From contig JABHRR010000014.1 of assembly GCA_018670095.1 (NCBI GenBank), positions 1 to 47,094 on the forward strand: 47,094 bases of DNA, written 5' to 3'. The translations under genes and the position numbers were made by a program. Below are positions 33,820 through 42,308 of the stretch, piece by piece. Within the stretch, counting starts at the first letter, position 1; the number at the start of each line of letters is the position of its first letter. The DNA is from Candidatus Woesearchaeota archaeon (GTDB taxonomy: Archaea > Nanobdellota > Nanobdellia > Woesearchaeales > GW2011-AR9). The notes below the pieces were generated by a model. The model saw nothing but the letters and a program-made list of their open reading frames with translations, was not told the origin of the DNA and did not search any database.

Positions 33820-34536
33820 ATGAAAATAAACAAAAAAGCGATAATGATAAAGTTTTTAGTAACACTTTTACTAGCGATTATTATCTTTGCTCCTGCTTGT
33901 ATGTTCGCTTCTAAATTTTTTCAATTAAGCGGTCAAGCAAAAGATAATTTTGTTGATTTCGTTAATGAAATTAAAGGGATAGAGAAAACACAACTTGGCG
34001 AGAGAAAAAATTTCATTTTAATTATTGATAAACCTACAGCTTTAGTTTACTTTGAACCTAACAAGAACCAAGTAAGAGTAGATGTTGATGCTAATTGTGT
34101 CATCACTTGTTCGGATTATCATTTTGTTTTTGAAAAGCCAGGTCAATGTGAAGAGGATAAAGGGTGTTTATGTCTTTTTAGGGAAGTAGAATATGATGTT
34201 CCTTTAACTGAAAATTGGTTTTCTGTAAAACCTGTTTCTGCTATTTGTGAATCTTTTGACATTAATTTAAAATTAAATGATTGTAGTATTGGTGTTCCTG
34301 AAGATGTTAATTCCTATTCTTGTTCAGACGGTTTTGCTATTGAAAGACATGTTGCTGATGAAGCAAGTTGGAGAGTTGACGCTTTCTTTAAAGCTCCTCG
34401 AAGAATCTCACTCACTTTAGAAAAAAGACCTCATCAGATAAATATATACTCAAATAATGCGGTAGAAATACCTGACGAACCATTTGAAGGCGAAGGCGGT
34501 TCATTCGGTGGTGGTGGAGCAGGAGGAACTCACTAA
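33820..34536 (+). CDS. Pilin-like protein with Gly-rich C-terminus (238 aa)
   Basis: From the ATG at 33820: MKINKKAIMIKFLVTLLLAI, with KKA at the junction and a hydrophobic helix. The ectodomain has about eight Cys (NCVITCSDY, QCEEDKGCLCLF, ICESFD, DCSIGV, YSCSDG) and ends in a flexible Gly-rich tail (GGSFGGGGAGGTH). An in-frame upstream start at 33748 would lie within the previous gene and break the pattern. The next gene starts immediately after the stop. Not a recognised family. Confidence 0.7.
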   Translation: MKINKKAIMIKFLVTLLLAIIIFAPACMFASKFFQLSGQAKDNFVDFVNEIKGIEKTQLGERKNFILIIDKPTALVYFEPNKNQVRVDVDANCVITCSDYHFVFEKPGQCEEDKGCLCLFREVEYDVPLTENWFSVKPVSAICESFDINLKLNDCSIGVPEDVNSYSCSDGFAIERHVADEASWRVDAFFKAPRRISLTLEKRPHQINIYSNNAVEIPDEPFEGEGGSFGGGGAGGTH

Positions 34537-35196
34537 ATGAATAAGAAAGCTGCCAGTGTAATTATGATTACTTTTGAAATTCTTGTCGTTCTTCTAGTTG
34601 TTTATATGACAGTTTCCATCGGTAAAGCTTATGGTGAATCAGATCAAGTAACTAAAATTAATGCCGCTGAAGAATTGAGAATGATGATTGACACTTTGGT
34701 TGCTGTTCCCGGTGATGCTATTGTTAATTATCCGCAAGAAGTTTCTAAATTCTCTTTTATCTTAACACAAGGTTCAATTTCAGTTTTTAATAAAGGTGAA
34801 GAAGAAAATGTTTGGATCGTAACTACTTTCTTCCTTCCCGATAATTATCAAGCAGAAGGAAGTGTTTCAGAAGCCAATTATATCTGTTTAGAAAAATTAA
34901 ATAAAAAGATTATTTTGAAAAAATGTCTTGACGTAGCCGATAATGAAGTTCCACCTCAGTTAGGTTCCCCAGATAGTTCAGGAATTTACACTTATGATGC
35001 TGGAATTCTTGCTACTTCGCTTTATTACAGATATCAAGATGGATCATGGGAATGGAGTCCTGATAAAATTAATTGGATGTCAGTTAACACTATTGTTGTG
35101 AGTGGTGGAGAATTTGATAAAGAAAAACCAGTCCAAGAAAATCAAAAACTAATCAGATATTTACAAAAATTCAACCCCCCTGTAGAAAATGAATAA
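34537..35196 (+). CDS. Pilin-like protein (219 aa)
   Basis: MNKKAASVIMITFEILVVLL: KKA junction and a helix of about 22 residues with an embedded Glu (TFEILVV). The ectodomain of about 190 residues is beta-rich with two Cys (YICLEKL, LKKCLDV) and a Trp-rich part (GSWEWSPDKINWMSV). The ATG follows the previous stop with no gap and the stop overlaps the next gene by eight bases, so it is translated in an operon. Function unknown. Confidence 0.7.
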   Translation: MNKKAASVIMITFEILVVLLVVYMTVSIGKAYGESDQVTKINAAEELRMMIDTLVAVPGDAIVNYPQEVSKFSFILTQGSISVFNKGEEENVWIVTTFFLPDNYQAEGSVSEANYICLEKLNKKIILKKCLDVADNEVPPQLGSPDSSGIYTYDAGILATSLYYRYQDGSWEWSPDKINWMSVNTIVVSGGEFDKEKPVQENQKLIRYLQKFNPPVENE

Positions 35197-35656
35197 GAAA
35201 GCACAATTTGCAGCTGCAAGGAAAACCATCTATTGGATGATTGCCGGATTAGTTATTACTATGGTCGTAATTGGTTTTGCGATGGTGATTGCTAGTTATC
35301 GAAACAATTTAGCTAAAGTGCCGCCAGAGATTAGAGCAGAATTGATTGCTTTAAGATTTACTAATAATCCCGATTGTTTTGCTTATAATGTTAGTGATAA
35401 AGTTCTTCTGGGAACGATTGATTTGACTAAGTTTAATGAAGAAAATATGTTGAAATGTTATAGTACTGCTTCTGCTGGAGGAATTAAAACATTTAATTTT
35501 AGATTGAAACTGGAAAGTTCCGGCGAAGAAATAAGGACTGATAAATATGCGCACGTCGATAAATTTACCATTTTCAAAGAAGTTTTAGTTAAAAGACAAA
35601 CTGGTTTGTTTAAAGATCGATTAATTATTTATGTACAGGAGAAAATAGGAGTATGA
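35189..35656 (+). CDS. Pilin-like protein (155 aa)
   Basis: MNKKAQFAAARKTIYWMIAG: the KKA-Q junction is followed by an Ala-rich stretch and a helix of about 22 residues (LVITMVVIGFAMVIASY). The ectodomain of about 110 residues has two Cys (NPDCFAYN, MLKCYST), probably one disulfide. It overlaps both neighbours (8 and 4 bases). Size and shape fit a minor pilin. Confidence 0.7.
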   Translation: MNKKAQFAAARKTIYWMIAGLVITMVVIGFAMVIASYRNNLAKVPPEIRAELIALRFTNNPDCFAYNVSDKVLLGTIDLTKFNEENMLKCYSTASAGGIKTFNFRLKLESSGEEIRTDKYAHVDKFTIFKEVLVKRQTGLFKDRLIIYVQEKIGV

Positions 35657-36066
35657 AAAGATTCAATAAAAGAGGAATGCTGGACGATTTGTTTGACTTT
35701 TTATTTACTATCACTACTGCTTTCTTTTTATTAATTTTCCTGGGAGCAATTCTTAACGGCGGTGTTAATGAAAGTAATGAACAAGCAGTTAGTCGTGTGG
35801 CTGAATTTAGACAAACGGAATCAGCAGTAAATAATCTCCGTATTCAAATTTATCAACAGGACAATTTTTTTACAATAGAAGAAATTGATGATCAAGTAGC
35901 TGGTAGTAAAGTTTTAGCAGGAAGGGTTATCACTGGTTGTTCTGATTATATCACAAGGACTGATTGTACTAGTGATGCTGTTAGAATTTATACTAATACC
36001 CCTGGTTTCTCTTGCGATTGGGATGAGGAAGATGGAGAATGTTTTGTTTCACCATCAATAACATAA
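35653..36066 (+). CDS. Pilin-like protein (137 aa)
   Basis: MKRFNKRGMLDDLFDFLFTI: NKRG junction with acidic residues at +3/+4, then a hydrophobic helix. The mature part of about 100 residues has four Cys near the C-terminus (GCSDYITRTDCTS, FSCDWDEEDGECFV). The start overlaps the previous stop by four bases. It resembles a short minor pilin with a disulfide-stabilised tip. Confidence 0.7.
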   Translation: MKRFNKRGMLDDLFDFLFTITTAFFLLIFLGAILNGGVNESNEQAVSRVAEFRQTESAVNNLRIQIYQQDNFFTIEEIDDQVAGSKVLAGRVITGCSDYITRTDCTSDAVRIYTNTPGFSCDWDEEDGECFVSPSIT

Positions 36067-36076
36067 AATAAATAAA

Positions 36077-37189
36077 ATGAATAAGAAAGGCAGTTTAATG
36101 CATTGGACAATTTTTGGGATTATGGTAGCTTTAGGAGTATTTTTCTTTTTCAGTAAAACTGGTCAAGTTGATGTTGGGGTGAAAGGTGAATGGTCAACAG
36201 ACTTTTTAGTTAATAATGTTTTAGCTGCAGAAAAAGAATCTTTATCTGTTGATAGTGTTGCTATAAAAACTGGCAGAGAGATTGCTCAAGAACTGGCTGA
36301 GAATTCTGGTTTCCCACCTGGAAAGAGTTCTGATTGTGCTACCATTAATAGTATTAATCTCTGGAATAAAGAAGATAAAAAATGTTTTCCAGACACTAAA
36401 GTTTCATTAAATGAACATGGACAAAAAAAATTAACTGAAAAAATCCCTCAAAATTCTTATTTCAATATTGAATTTAAAGATACTTTCTTCCTTGCCGATG
36501 GAGATAAAAAAGATATCATTACTCCAGCAGGAAAATATTATTACCAAACAGATTTTATTGTTGATTTAGGTTATTCGTTCCAAGAGTATGATTCGTTAAT
36601 CTCTACAGCGATAAATCTTCTTGCCACTTGTCAGAACGTTAATGATTTATCTACTTGCCTTACTGCTAATAAACTTCCTAATTGGAAAGATACTTCTTGT
36701 AATACTGAAAATTTCTTTGCTGGTAGAGAAATTGGTTTTTGTGTCATCTCAACAAGTTTAAATTCAGTTAAATATAAGTTTGCTTTAGATTTCACTCCTA
36801 CTGGTGCTTTATCCGTTGATAATACACAAGTACAAACTCAAACTGATCGTTATGAAATCTCTGTTGCTAAAGATGATACTGCTGATAGCTACAAAGTTTA
36901 TTATACTGATTATTTAGCTTTGGCTAGTCAAACTGGTAAAGCGATAGATATCTTTGCACAAGTGCCAACAAACTTACTTTATTCTCACAGTTCTTGGACT
37001 ATCAATAAAGCTGATCTAAATACCGATTGTACTACAAAAGAAATTGCTAAAGGTTACCTTTGTGAAGATAAAATGGTTTATATTGTTGGTAAAAGTTCCC
37101 TTTCTCAAGAGTATGGAAGTTATATTTTTGCGGTAACTACGCTTAAATCTGGAACAGAATCAGACATTCAAAGTTTTACCTCCTCTTAG
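36077..37189 (+). CDS. Pilin-like protein with 340-residue ectodomain (370 aa)
   Basis: MNKKGSLMHWTIFGIMVALG: NKKG junction, a short helix of about 18 residues, then a large ectodomain with a few Cys (SSDCATI, KKCFPD, TCQNVNDLSTCL, SCNTENFF, GFCVI, DCTTKE, YLCED). It is the last gene of the pilin-like series, 10 bases after the preceding stop. The downstream 69 bases hold the promoter of the RPA gene. No known domain is recognised. Confidence 0.7.
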   Translation: MNKKGSLMHWTIFGIMVALGVFFFFSKTGQVDVGVKGEWSTDFLVNNVLAAEKESLSVDSVAIKTGREIAQELAENSGFPPGKSSDCATINSINLWNKEDKKCFPDTKVSLNEHGQKKLTEKIPQNSYFNIEFKDTFFLADGDKKDIITPAGKYYYQTDFIVDLGYSFQEYDSLISTAINLLATCQNVNDLSTCLTANKLPNWKDTSCNTENFFAGREIGFCVISTSLNSVKYKFALDFTPTGALSVDNTQVQTQTDRYEISVAKDDTADSYKVYYTDYLALASQTGKAIDIFAQVPTNLLYSHSSWTINKADLNTDCTTKEIAKGYLCEDKMVYIVGKSSLSQEYGSYIFAVTTLKSGTESDIQSFTSS

Positions 37190-37203
37190 TATATCCTCTA
37201 CCA

Positions 37204-37220
37204 TATAAATTCTTATAAAT
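37204..37220 (+). promoter_or_regulatory. TATA region for the RPA1-like gene
   Basis: TATAAAT at 37204-37210 and TTATAAAT at 37213-37220. The second is placed for a start near 37243 and a short leader containing a purine-rich GGGTGGT ribosome-binding site before the ATG at 37259. Confidence 0.5.
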
Positions 37221-37258
37221 CTTTTTCTTTATGTTAAATTGTAAAAGGGTGGTTATCA

Positions 37259-38368
37259 ATGTATAAAATTCCATTAAATGATATTAAAGAGAAAATTGTT
37301 GCTTCTGGCAAATTAGATTTGAATAATTTAGACTTAAAAATTAAAGAAAAGATTAACGAACTTTCTGGCTTGATTAGTGAAGAGGGTGCAGCCCATATCA
37401 TTGCTAATGAGTTAGCGGTTGAATTGGTTGATGTTAATAAAAACAGACTTAAAGTTAAAGAAATTTATGCTGGGATGAAAAACGTTTCCGTTTTAGGTAA
37501 AGTAGTGAGAAAATTTGATGTTCACGAATTTGCTAAAGGCGATTCAACTGGAAAAGTTTGTTCTCTAATCATTGGTGATGAAACTGGCACGATGAGAGTA
37601 GTTTTTTGGAATGAACAAACAGATTTGTTAGAAAAAGTTAATGCTGATGATATTATTTTAGTTAGAGAAGCTTACGTTCGAGAAAATAAGAATCAAAAAG
37701 AAGTTCATCTTGGTGAACGTGGGGAAATTGAGGTTAACCCTGAAGGAGAAACTGTTGAGAATGTTCGTCAGGGTTCAGGTTTTGAAAGGAAAAAAATATC
37801 TGAACTAAATGATGGTACAGAAAATGTAGAATTACTTGGTACAGTAGTTCAGGTTTTTGATCCTCGTTTTTTTATGGTTCATCCCGAATCTGGAAGAAGA
37901 ATTCAAGAGGGAGATGATGTTGTTCCTGCTTTATCTTATGTGATGAATGTAGTTTTAGATGATGGGACGGGCACAATTCGAGGAGTTTTCTGGAAAAATC
38001 AAACTAATCACCTTTTAGGAAAAAATGAAGAAGAAATGGGTGCCTTTAAAGAAGACCCTTCTTTGTTTGAATCTATGAAAACTGATCTTCTGGGTGAACA
38101 GTTTAAAGTTATGGGCCGTGTAAAAAAGAATGATATGTTTGACCGTCTAGAATTCAATGCGCAAATAGTAGAGAAAGCTAATCCTCAGGAAGAGATTGCG
38201 AAGGTAGAAGCAATTATTGAAACAGTTGAAAAAACAGAAAGTGTTGAAAAAGCTGAACCTGTTGAGAAAGCTGAAGTTGAGGAAAAAGTTGAATCTGTAG
38301 AAAGTACTGAATCAGTGGAACCTGTTGAAAAAGTTAAAAGTTCTGAATCAGCAGAAACAAAAGAATAG
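37259..38368 (+). CDS. Replication protein A, large subunit-like (two OB folds)
   Basis: A 369-residue protein. The helical N-terminus (to about 60) is followed by two OB folds: about 70-160 (MKNVSVLGKVVRKFD, IGDETGTMRVVFWNEQ, DIILVREAYVREN) and about 185-305 (NVELLGTVVQVFDPRFF, LDDGTGTIRGVFWKNQ, LLGEQFKVMGRVKKND). The repeated D-[DE]-G/T-G-T-x-R-x-V-F-W signature is characteristic of archaeal RPA. There is no zinc finger. The last 50 residues are a low-complexity Glu/Val/Ser/Lys repeat (VEKxEpVE...), likely disordered. It probably acts with the RPA32-like protein at 527-1321, although the genes are about 36 kb apart. Confidence 0.85.
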   Translation: MYKIPLNDIKEKIVASGKLDLNNLDLKIKEKINELSGLISEEGAAHIIANELAVELVDVNKNRLKVKEIYAGMKNVSVLGKVVRKFDVHEFAKGDSTGKVCSLIIGDETGTMRVVFWNEQTDLLEKVNADDIILVREAYVRENKNQKEVHLGERGEIEVNPEGETVENVRQGSGFERKKISELNDGTENVELLGTVVQVFDPRFFMVHPESGRRIQEGDDVVPALSYVMNVVLDDGTGTIRGVFWKNQTNHLLGKNEEEMGAFKEDPSLFESMKTDLLGEQFKVMGRVKKNDMFDRLEFNAQIVEKANPQEEIAKVEAIIETVEKTESVEKAEPVEKAEVEEKVESVESTESVEPVEKVKSSESAETKE

Positions 38369-38408
38369 AAAAAGAAAGTTAATTAAACTCATTTAATTTT
38401 TCCATCTT

Positions 38409-38864
38409 ATGTTATTTCACACTCATTTAATGATTGGACTGGTTTTCTTTTTGTTATTAAAAGATTATTTTACTGGCGGGAATGAAATTTTATTTTTGGC
38501 TTTAGTTTTGTTAGGGAGTATTTTTCCGGACATTGATGATGGGAAAAGTAAAATGAAAAAAGCTTCTGGGATTATCGGTTCGATTATCAGTTATTTGTTT
38601 AAACATCGCGGCATTTTTCATTCAATTTTTATGGGGTTAGGATTATTTGTTTTATTTATTGTTTTTTGGAACAGTTATTATGCTTTTGCAATTTTAATTG
38701 GTTATGGGTCACATTTGTTTGGAGATATAATCACCCCCATGGGCCTTAAATTATTTTATCCTTTATCAGATTTTAAAATTAGAGGCCCGATTAGAGTTGG
38801 TGGACTTGGTGAGTGGGTAATCTTGTTTGGAATGGGCTTAGTGGTTTTAAAAAGTTTTTTCTGA
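38409..38864 (+). CDS. YdjM/DUF457-like membrane metal-dependent hydrolase
   Basis: A 151-residue polytopic membrane protein (three or four helices) with the conserved polar motifs of the YdjM family: H5/H6 near the start, FPDIDDGKSK (DIDD), KHRGIFHS and GSHLFGDIITPMG. Family members are inner-membrane proteins annotated as metal-dependent hydrolases; the true substrate is unknown. It is the first gene of the mosaic region and is followed within 10 bases by the first structured repeat. Confidence 0.8.
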   Translation: MLFHTHLMIGLVFFLLLKDYFTGGNEILFLALVLLGSIFPDIDDGKSKMKKASGIIGSIISYLFKHRGIFHSIFMGLGLFVLFIVFWNSYYAFAILIGYGSHLFGDIITPMGLKLFYPLSDFKIRGPIRVGGLGEWVILFGMGLVVLKSFF

Positions 38865-38870
38865 ATTGTA

Positions 38871-38945
38871 TTTAACTCCTGTTAAGCTTCCGGGACTTTA
38901 TGCTCCTGCAAGTATGGAACATGCGCCGAGTTATTTTGAGCTCGT
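38871..38945 (+). repeat. Structured intergenic repeat A
   Basis: TTTAAC..GTTAAG..TTCCGGGACTTTATGCTCC, then GGAACATGCGCCGAGTT. It aligns with repeat D along its length (GTTAAG-TTC-CGGGACTTTATG-TCC, then GGA-CAT-GCG-C-AGTT). The first hairpin is degenerate here (CGGGAC against GCTCCTG). Confidence 0.65.
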
Positions 38946-38984
38946 TCCGATAAGATTAAATAAACTAACAATTTTTCTTTATCC

Positions 38985-39422
38985 ATGAAGCCAAAGTTTC
39001 TTTATCATGGAAGTAATGTGTTGATTAAAAGAAAATTTCTCAAAGTGAATAGACCTACTGACAAATCTTCAGTTCATAATTTTGTTTATGGTGTTTATGC
39101 AACAGACAGAAAGGATATTGCTAAAGGAATGGCGCTAACTGGTTTTAAATTTACAAAAAGTTTTGGAGATTATTCTAAAAACCCATATAAATCTATTTTT
39201 GTAAGGGGAAAACCAAAAGGAAGATTTGTTTATATGTATAAAGTTTTATCATCATCTTTTGTTGAAAGGCCTAGAGGATCCCATCAGTGGATTTCTGAAA
39301 ACAATGTAAAAATTATTGATGTTCAGAAATTTTCTGTTTCTGAATTAAAAGATTATTGGCGAAAAGCAACATTAAAAGAAAAATGGTGGTATTATAAACA
39401 TAAGTCTAAGAGCTTAAAATAA
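38985..39422 (+). CDS. Unknown protein with YHGS motif, possibly ADP-ribosyltransferase fold
   Basis: A 145-residue basic protein. It opens with FLYHGSNVLIKRKF and continues with GVYATDRKDIAKGMAL. The pairing of an early YHGS with a G-[VL]-Y-[AF]-[TS] strand followed by an A-containing helix recalls small ADP-ribosyltransferase-fold proteins, but I cannot identify a catalytic Glu with confidence. A TATA-like ATTAAATAAAC about 25 bases upstream suggests leaderless transcription. It converges with the RidA gene with one base between the stops. Function unknown. Confidence 0.55.
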   Translation: MKPKFLYHGSNVLIKRKFLKVNRPTDKSSVHNFVYGVYATDRKDIAKGMALTGFKFTKSFGDYSKNPYKSIFVRGKPKGRFVYMYKVLSSSFVERPRGSHQWISENNVKIIDVQKFSVSELKDYWRKATLKEKWWYYKHKSKSLK

Positions 39423-39423
39423 T

Positions 39424-39819
39424 TTATCGTCCGGGAATTATTGCGGTTGCTTCAATTTCTATATCTATTTTGTCAATAGGAGATAGTGCTTGAACTGTTA
39501 CTCTAGCTGGCTCTTTACCTTCTTTGAAATATGTACTATAAACTTCATTCATTACATCAAAGTCTTTTTTCACATCTTTCATATAAATTACACACTTAAC
39601 AATGTTATCCATTGATGAACCAGCTGATTCTAATAGAAATTTTATATTTTCAAGAGCTTGTTTTGTTTGTTTTTTAATATCCCCATCAAGGATTTTATGA
39701 ATTTTTATATCTGCAGATAATTGACTAGATAGAAATATGAAATTACCTGCTTTTACGATGTGATTAAAAGGACTGGGTGGGACAATAATTCCTTTTACTT
39801 GAATAATTTCTTTTTTCAT
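39424..39819 (-). CDS. RidA family (YjgF/YER057c/UK114) protein
   Basis: A 131-residue protein matching the Rid family, which hydrolyses reactive enamine/imine intermediates from amino-acid metabolism. Seen: a substrate-pocket start (IIVPPSPFNHIVKAGNFIFLSSQL), helix LENIKFLLESAGSSMDNIVKC, and the signature PARVTVQALSPIDKIDIEIEA with the key Arg and Glu. The ATG at 39819 is preferred to 39843 because the TATA box at 39846-39852 would otherwise overlap the leader; the shorter start gives leaderless transcription and the family's normal length. Confidence 0.9.
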   Translation of the reverse strand: MKKEIIQVKGIIVPPSPFNHIVKAGNFIFLSSQLSADIKIHKILDGDIKKQTKQALENIKFLLESAGSSMDNIVKCVIYMKDVKKDFDVMNEVYSTYFKEGKEPARVTVQALSPIDKIDIEIEATAIIPGR

Positions 39820-39845
39820 GATAAAAATATAGATTAAAGACACAC

Positions 39846-39852
39846 ATATAAA
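39846..39852 (-). promoter_or_regulatory. TATA box for ridA
   Basis: TTTATAT on the minus strand, about 27 bases before the ATG at 39819, the spacing of a leaderless archaeal transcript. Confidence 0.5.
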
Positions 39853-39935
39853 TTTTTCTGAATTACATATGGCTATTTAAGAGTTCTAAACAATAAGAAA
39901 AAAAGAGCACGATTTAATTAATTTGAATGAATAAT

Positions 39936-39943
39936 TTTATAAA
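39936..39943 (+). promoter_or_regulatory. TATA box for the HAD phosphatase gene
   Basis: TTTATAAA 48 bases before the ATG at 39991. A purine-rich AGAGG lies about 10 bases before the ATG. The rest of the 171-base divergent gap with ridA shows nothing I recognise. Confidence 0.5.
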
Positions 39944-39990
39944 CAATAATACTTTAATTATCACTTATTGTATTAAAGAGGTAAATTCAT

Positions 39991-40707
39991 ATGATTAAAG
40001 GTATTATTTTTGATGTTGATAACACTTTAATAGATTTTTATCGAATGAAAAACATTTCTATTTCCGAATCTATTGATGCAATGATTGATGCCGGTCTTAA
40101 AATAAAAAAAGATAAAGCATTTAAGATTATTCATGAAATTTTTAATGAGTTAGGTATTGAAGCACATCATATATTTCAAAAATTTTCTCTTAAAGTGTTG
40201 GGAAAAGTTGATCATAAAATTATTGCTGCAGCAATTGTTGCCCATAAACTTGTTTGGAATAGTTTTTTACACACTTATCCTGGTGTTATGGAAACTTTAA
40301 TCAAATTGAAACAAAAGAACATTAAATTGGGTATTGTTAGCGATGCCAGAAAAATTCATGCTTATGAACGTTTATATGGGATGAGAATAGTAGATTTTTT
40401 TGATACTATTGTTGCTTTTGACGATACTAGAAAATTTAAACCTGCAAAAAGACCATTTCATCACGCTTTAAAGAAATTAAAATTAAAACCTGAAAATTGT
40501 GTCATGGTCGGTGATTGGCTTAAAGGTGATGTTGGCGGTGCAAAAAAGTTGGGAATGGTTGCTTGTTTAGCTAAATATGGTGCACCTTCTAATCATGATA
40601 AGAAGATATTAAGTCCGTCTCATCTAAAAAAATATAAAATCAAACCAGACTTTATTCTGAAAGAATTTAGAGATATTTTTGATGTTGTGAAAAAATATAG
40701 CACATAA
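39991..40707 (+). CDS. HAD superfamily phosphatase (subfamily IA)
   Basis: A 238-residue hydrolase with all four HAD motifs: I DVDNT (nucleophile and acid/base Asp), II in IVSDA, III K of KFKPAKRPF, and IV GDWLKGDVGGA. A helical cap of about 80 residues follows motif I, as in class IA enzymes. It resembles archaeal phosphatases annotated as glyceraldehyde-3-phosphate phosphatase or phosphoglycolate phosphatase; the substrate cannot be told from sequence alone. The stop codon overlaps the beginning of repeat C. Confidence 0.88.
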   Translation: MIKGIIFDVDNTLIDFYRMKNISISESIDAMIDAGLKIKKDKAFKIIHEIFNELGIEAHHIFQKFSLKVLGKVDHKIIAAAIVAHKLVWNSFLHTYPGVMETLIKLKQKNIKLGIVSDARKIHAYERLYGMRIVDFFDTIVAFDDTRKFKPAKRPFHHALKKLKLKPENCVMVGDWLKGDVGGAKKLGMVACLAKYGAPSNHDKKILSPSHLKKYKIKPDFILKEFRDIFDVVKKYST

Positions 40708-40725
40708 TGATGTTAAGTTCTTCCG
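40702..40725 (+). repeat. Structured intergenic repeat C (short)
   Basis: ACATAATGATGTTAAGTTCTTCC matches the first 23 bases of repeat D (ACATAACGATGTTAAGTTCTC) with few changes, but the hairpins that follow in D are lost. Probably a truncated or decayed copy. It begins inside the stop codon of the HAD gene. Confidence 0.55.
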
Positions 40726-40801
40726 AGTATTATACCAAAATAAGATATTGAAACAGAAAACCCATAAAGTTTAAATGTTATCAAAGATTAATGATGGTGC
40801 T

Positions 40802-41383
40802 ATGAAGACAATAACTGTATTCAACAGGAATGATTTTAGAAAATGGTTAGTAATGCATCATGATAGCGAGGATAAGGTTTCTGTTATAGTTTACAAGAAA
40901 CATACTGGGAAATCATTTCCTTCACATAGAGAGTTAATGGAAGAAGCGATTTGTTTCGGTTGGATTGATACTATACTCAGAAAGCTAGACGAAAACAGAT
41001 ATATAAGAACATTTTCTAGAAGGAATAAAAATAGTAAATGGAGTGATAACACTCTCGGATATGCTAAAGATTTGATTAAACAAAGAAAAATGACTCCTGG
41101 GGGTTTGAAATTTTACAAAGAAGGTCTGAAAAAACCGACACATGATCATGGAATTCCAAAAAATCCAGATATGCCTGCAGAATTAAAAAAAGCTTTGGAT
41201 AAAGATAAAAAAGCAAAAGATAATTTTGATAAGTTTCCACCCTCTACTAAAAAAATGTTTTACAGATGGATTTTAAGAGGTAAGCGTGATGAAACTAGAG
41301 CTAAAAGAGTCAAGTTAATTGTTGAGAAAGCAAGAGTTGGCAGGAAAGATATTTTTGAAACACAAGAAAATATTAATGCATGA
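40802..41383 (+). CDS. YdeI/OmpD-associated family protein
   Basis: A 193-residue protein from the ATG at 40802 with the family's N-terminal signature (FRKWLVMHHDSEDKVSVIVY, SHRELMEEAICFGWIDTIL) and the C-terminal helical OmdA-type region (ELKKALDKDKKAKDNFDKFPPSTKKMFYRWI). Members are small soluble proteins found widely in bacteria, and their molecular function is poorly known. A TTTAAATG element at 40770-40777, about 27 bases upstream, fits leaderless transcription from 40802. An in-frame ATG at 40775 would overlap that element, so I do not use it. A bacterial origin is possible. Confidence 0.82.
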   Translation: MKTITVFNRNDFRKWLVMHHDSEDKVSVIVYKKHTGKSFPSHRELMEEAICFGWIDTILRKLDENRYIRTFSRRNKNSKWSDNTLGYAKDLIKQRKMTPGGLKFYKEGLKKPTHDHGIPKNPDMPAELKKALDKDKKAKDNFDKFPPSTKKMFYRWILRGKRDETRAKRVKLIVEKARVGRKDIFETQENINA

Positions 41384-41465
41384 TTTATCAGCTTTTATTC
41401 GAAGATTGAACTCTTAGTTTATAGAACTCAAACACCTCAATTATTAATAGAGAGGAAAAACTTTT

Positions 41466-42227
41466 TTATTTTTTTGCTATATATAATAAGTGTTCTCCAT
41501 ATCCAATCAAAGAAGGGTCATTGGCTGTTTTTCTCAAATAATCTAACCAAAATGCAAATTGTTTTTTATTAAATTTATTTATTTCATCTTTTAATAACCT
41601 TGATATCCCATCCGGAGACAACAGATCTAATTTCTTCAATTTAACTTTTCCAAATAATTCTTCGATTTCATCAACTGTTACTAATGTAAAAACGTCATCT
41701 TTGCGATGAAAGTTTGAAGTGTAATTATTTTCATTTCTCATTAATTCTTTAATATTTTTTTTAAAATTATCTGCAAGTGGTAAGTAATTTGAAATAAATG
41801 CAAATATGAGTATTCCATTTTTTTTGCACACTCTAATAGATTCTTTTAGGCATTTTAATCTATCTTTATTCTTTAGATGATACATAGGGCCCAAACATAA
41901 GACCATATCAAATTTACCATTAATCATCTTTAAATCTGTTGCATTTCCCAATATGGTTTTTATTTTCATGTTAGGTTTTATTTTTAATTTTAACATGCTC
42001 ATATTATGCTCTACTAATTCAAGAGCTGTAACATCATAACCTTCTTTTGCAAGTTGTATGGAATATGCGCCAGTTCCAGCTCCTAATTCAAGAATTTTCA
42101 TGTCTCGCTTTAGATATTTTCTGATAGTTTCAAAAGTCAGAATGAATTCGGGTTTATGCATATTATCTCTTTTAAATCTAATATTTTCGCTATAACCTTC
42201 AGTATAGTGTTTTTTTATTTTTTCCAT
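41466..42227 (-). CDS. Class I SAM-dependent methyltransferase
   Basis: A 253-residue Rossmann-fold methyltransferase. Motif I ILELGAGTGAYSIQLA, motif II acidic residue in VTALELVE, the GNATDLKMI loop and motif IV FDMVLCLGPMYHL are all present, followed by the usual ESIRVCKKNGILIFAF strand. The small-molecule or protein substrate is not identifiable. It stands alone on the minus strand. TTTAAATA on that strand at about 42251-42258 is its likely TATA box. The 82-base gap to YdeI holds nothing I recognise. Confidence 0.88.
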   Translation of the reverse strand: MEKIKKHYTEGYSENIRFKRDNMHKPEFILTFETIRKYLKRDMKILELGAGTGAYSIQLAKEGYDVTALELVEHNMSMLKLKIKPNMKIKTILGNATDLKMINGKFDMVLCLGPMYHLKNKDRLKCLKESIRVCKKNGILIFAFISNYLPLADNFKKNIKELMRNENNYTSNFHRKDDVFTLVTVDEIEELFGKVKLKKLDLLSPDGISRLLKDEINKFNKKQFAFWLDYLRKTANDPSLIGYGEHLLYIAKK

Positions 42228-42308
42228 ATATCTACTACTATTATATCTGTGTTTAAATACTTTGTTTTTTTTGCCCTATGCGTATTAAAGTGCCCAAAAC
42301 CAAATTAG

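Noticed and set aside
39820-39843. Longer RidA start at 39843
   Set aside because: It would sit against the TATA box and adds eight residues not found in the family.
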